From Desulfobaccales bacterium (GTDB lineage: Bacteria > Desulfobacterota > Desulfobaccia > Desulfobaccales > 0-14-0-80-60-11), in the NCBI GenBank assembly GCA_041648175.1, contig JBAZPO010000029.1, positions 1 to 22,002 on the forward strand: DNA of 22,002 bases, in the 5' to 3' direction. Made by a program: the position numbers and the translations under genes. Under the pieces are notes generated by a model that worked only from the letters and a program-made list of their open reading frames with translations, did no database searches and had not been told where the DNA came from. Position 1 is the first letter of the stretch; every line of letters starts with the position of its first letter. This document shows positions 21,878-22,002 of the stretch, piece after piece.

Positions 21878-22002
21878 ATACCAAGTTGCGTCCATAGAAG
21901 TAAAAATAGCTTCGGTTTTGTAGGATCGTACCTGCATGTGCGGCCACCATGAGGGCGGACACATAGGTCCGCCCCTACAAAAACAAAATTACCTGTATGA
22001 GC
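21878..22002. repeat. Family C MITE-like element, copy 4 (cut by window edge)
   Basis: Begins ATACCAAGTTGCGTCCATA and runs to the last base without its right end. The final 71 bases equal bases 1-71. Joining this end to base 72 onward would restore a complete 137-bp element. Confidence 0.88.

Noticed and set aside
1..22002. Interpretation as a circular plasmid or phage
   Set aside because: No replication, partition, transfer or phage genes; housekeeping rsmA and fabF; and the terminal overlap falls within a dispersed repeat.

Overview
The window looks like a piece of chromosome from a moderately GC-rich Gram-negative bacterium, most likely a Desulfobacterota (deltaproteobacterial) lineage. 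That assignment is inference from gene content and protein style (fused DUF523-DUF1722 protein, SlyD with a short Cys/His tail, soluble PAS kinases, many short palindromic repeats); there is no rRNA or other marker to settle it. I see about 19 real protein genes, no tRNA or rRNA and no CRISPR array.

Layout. 1-4900: two minus-strand genes (an NAD(P)-binding epimerase-like protein with a DUF2867 tail, and a TudS/YbgA-like protein) separated by long gene-free stretches packed with repeats. 4902-8419: a tight minus-strand gene chain, SlyD-type isomerase > acyl-CoA synthetase > DUF2062 membrane protein > rsmA, preceded by a PmtA-like methyltransferase and a small hypothetical gene. 9776-11095: a stand-alone FabF on the plus strand, divergent from the small gene across possible overlapping promoters. 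11531-18366: a plus-strand run of seven genes: two tandemly duplicated soluble PAS histidine kinases, the two ATPases of a peptide-type ABC importer (no permease or binding protein present), a DUF1772 membrane protein, a TauE/SafE permease and a methyltransferase. 18393-21768, minus strand: a CopZ-like metal chaperone, an L,D-transpeptidase with a secreted partner, and a DUF89/ARMT1-like protein followed by a cobalamin riboswitch.

The most unusual content is non-coding. Two families of miniature inverted-repeat elements recur. Family A is about 180 bp, with 14-bp inverted ends TATAGCGTTTGCCA, and has four full copies. Family C is about 137 bp, with 19-bp inverted ends, and has two full and two edge copies. 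They touch gene ends: one C copy supplies the stop codon of rsmA, and one A copy lies just upstream of the ribosome binding site of the copZ-like gene. A textbook cobalamin riboswitch with an intrinsic terminator stands on the minus strand with no recognisable gene behind it, only repeats. The first and last 71 bases of the window are identical and lie inside a family C element. This suggests the sequence is a whole assembled contig broken at (or falsely circularised through) that repeat.
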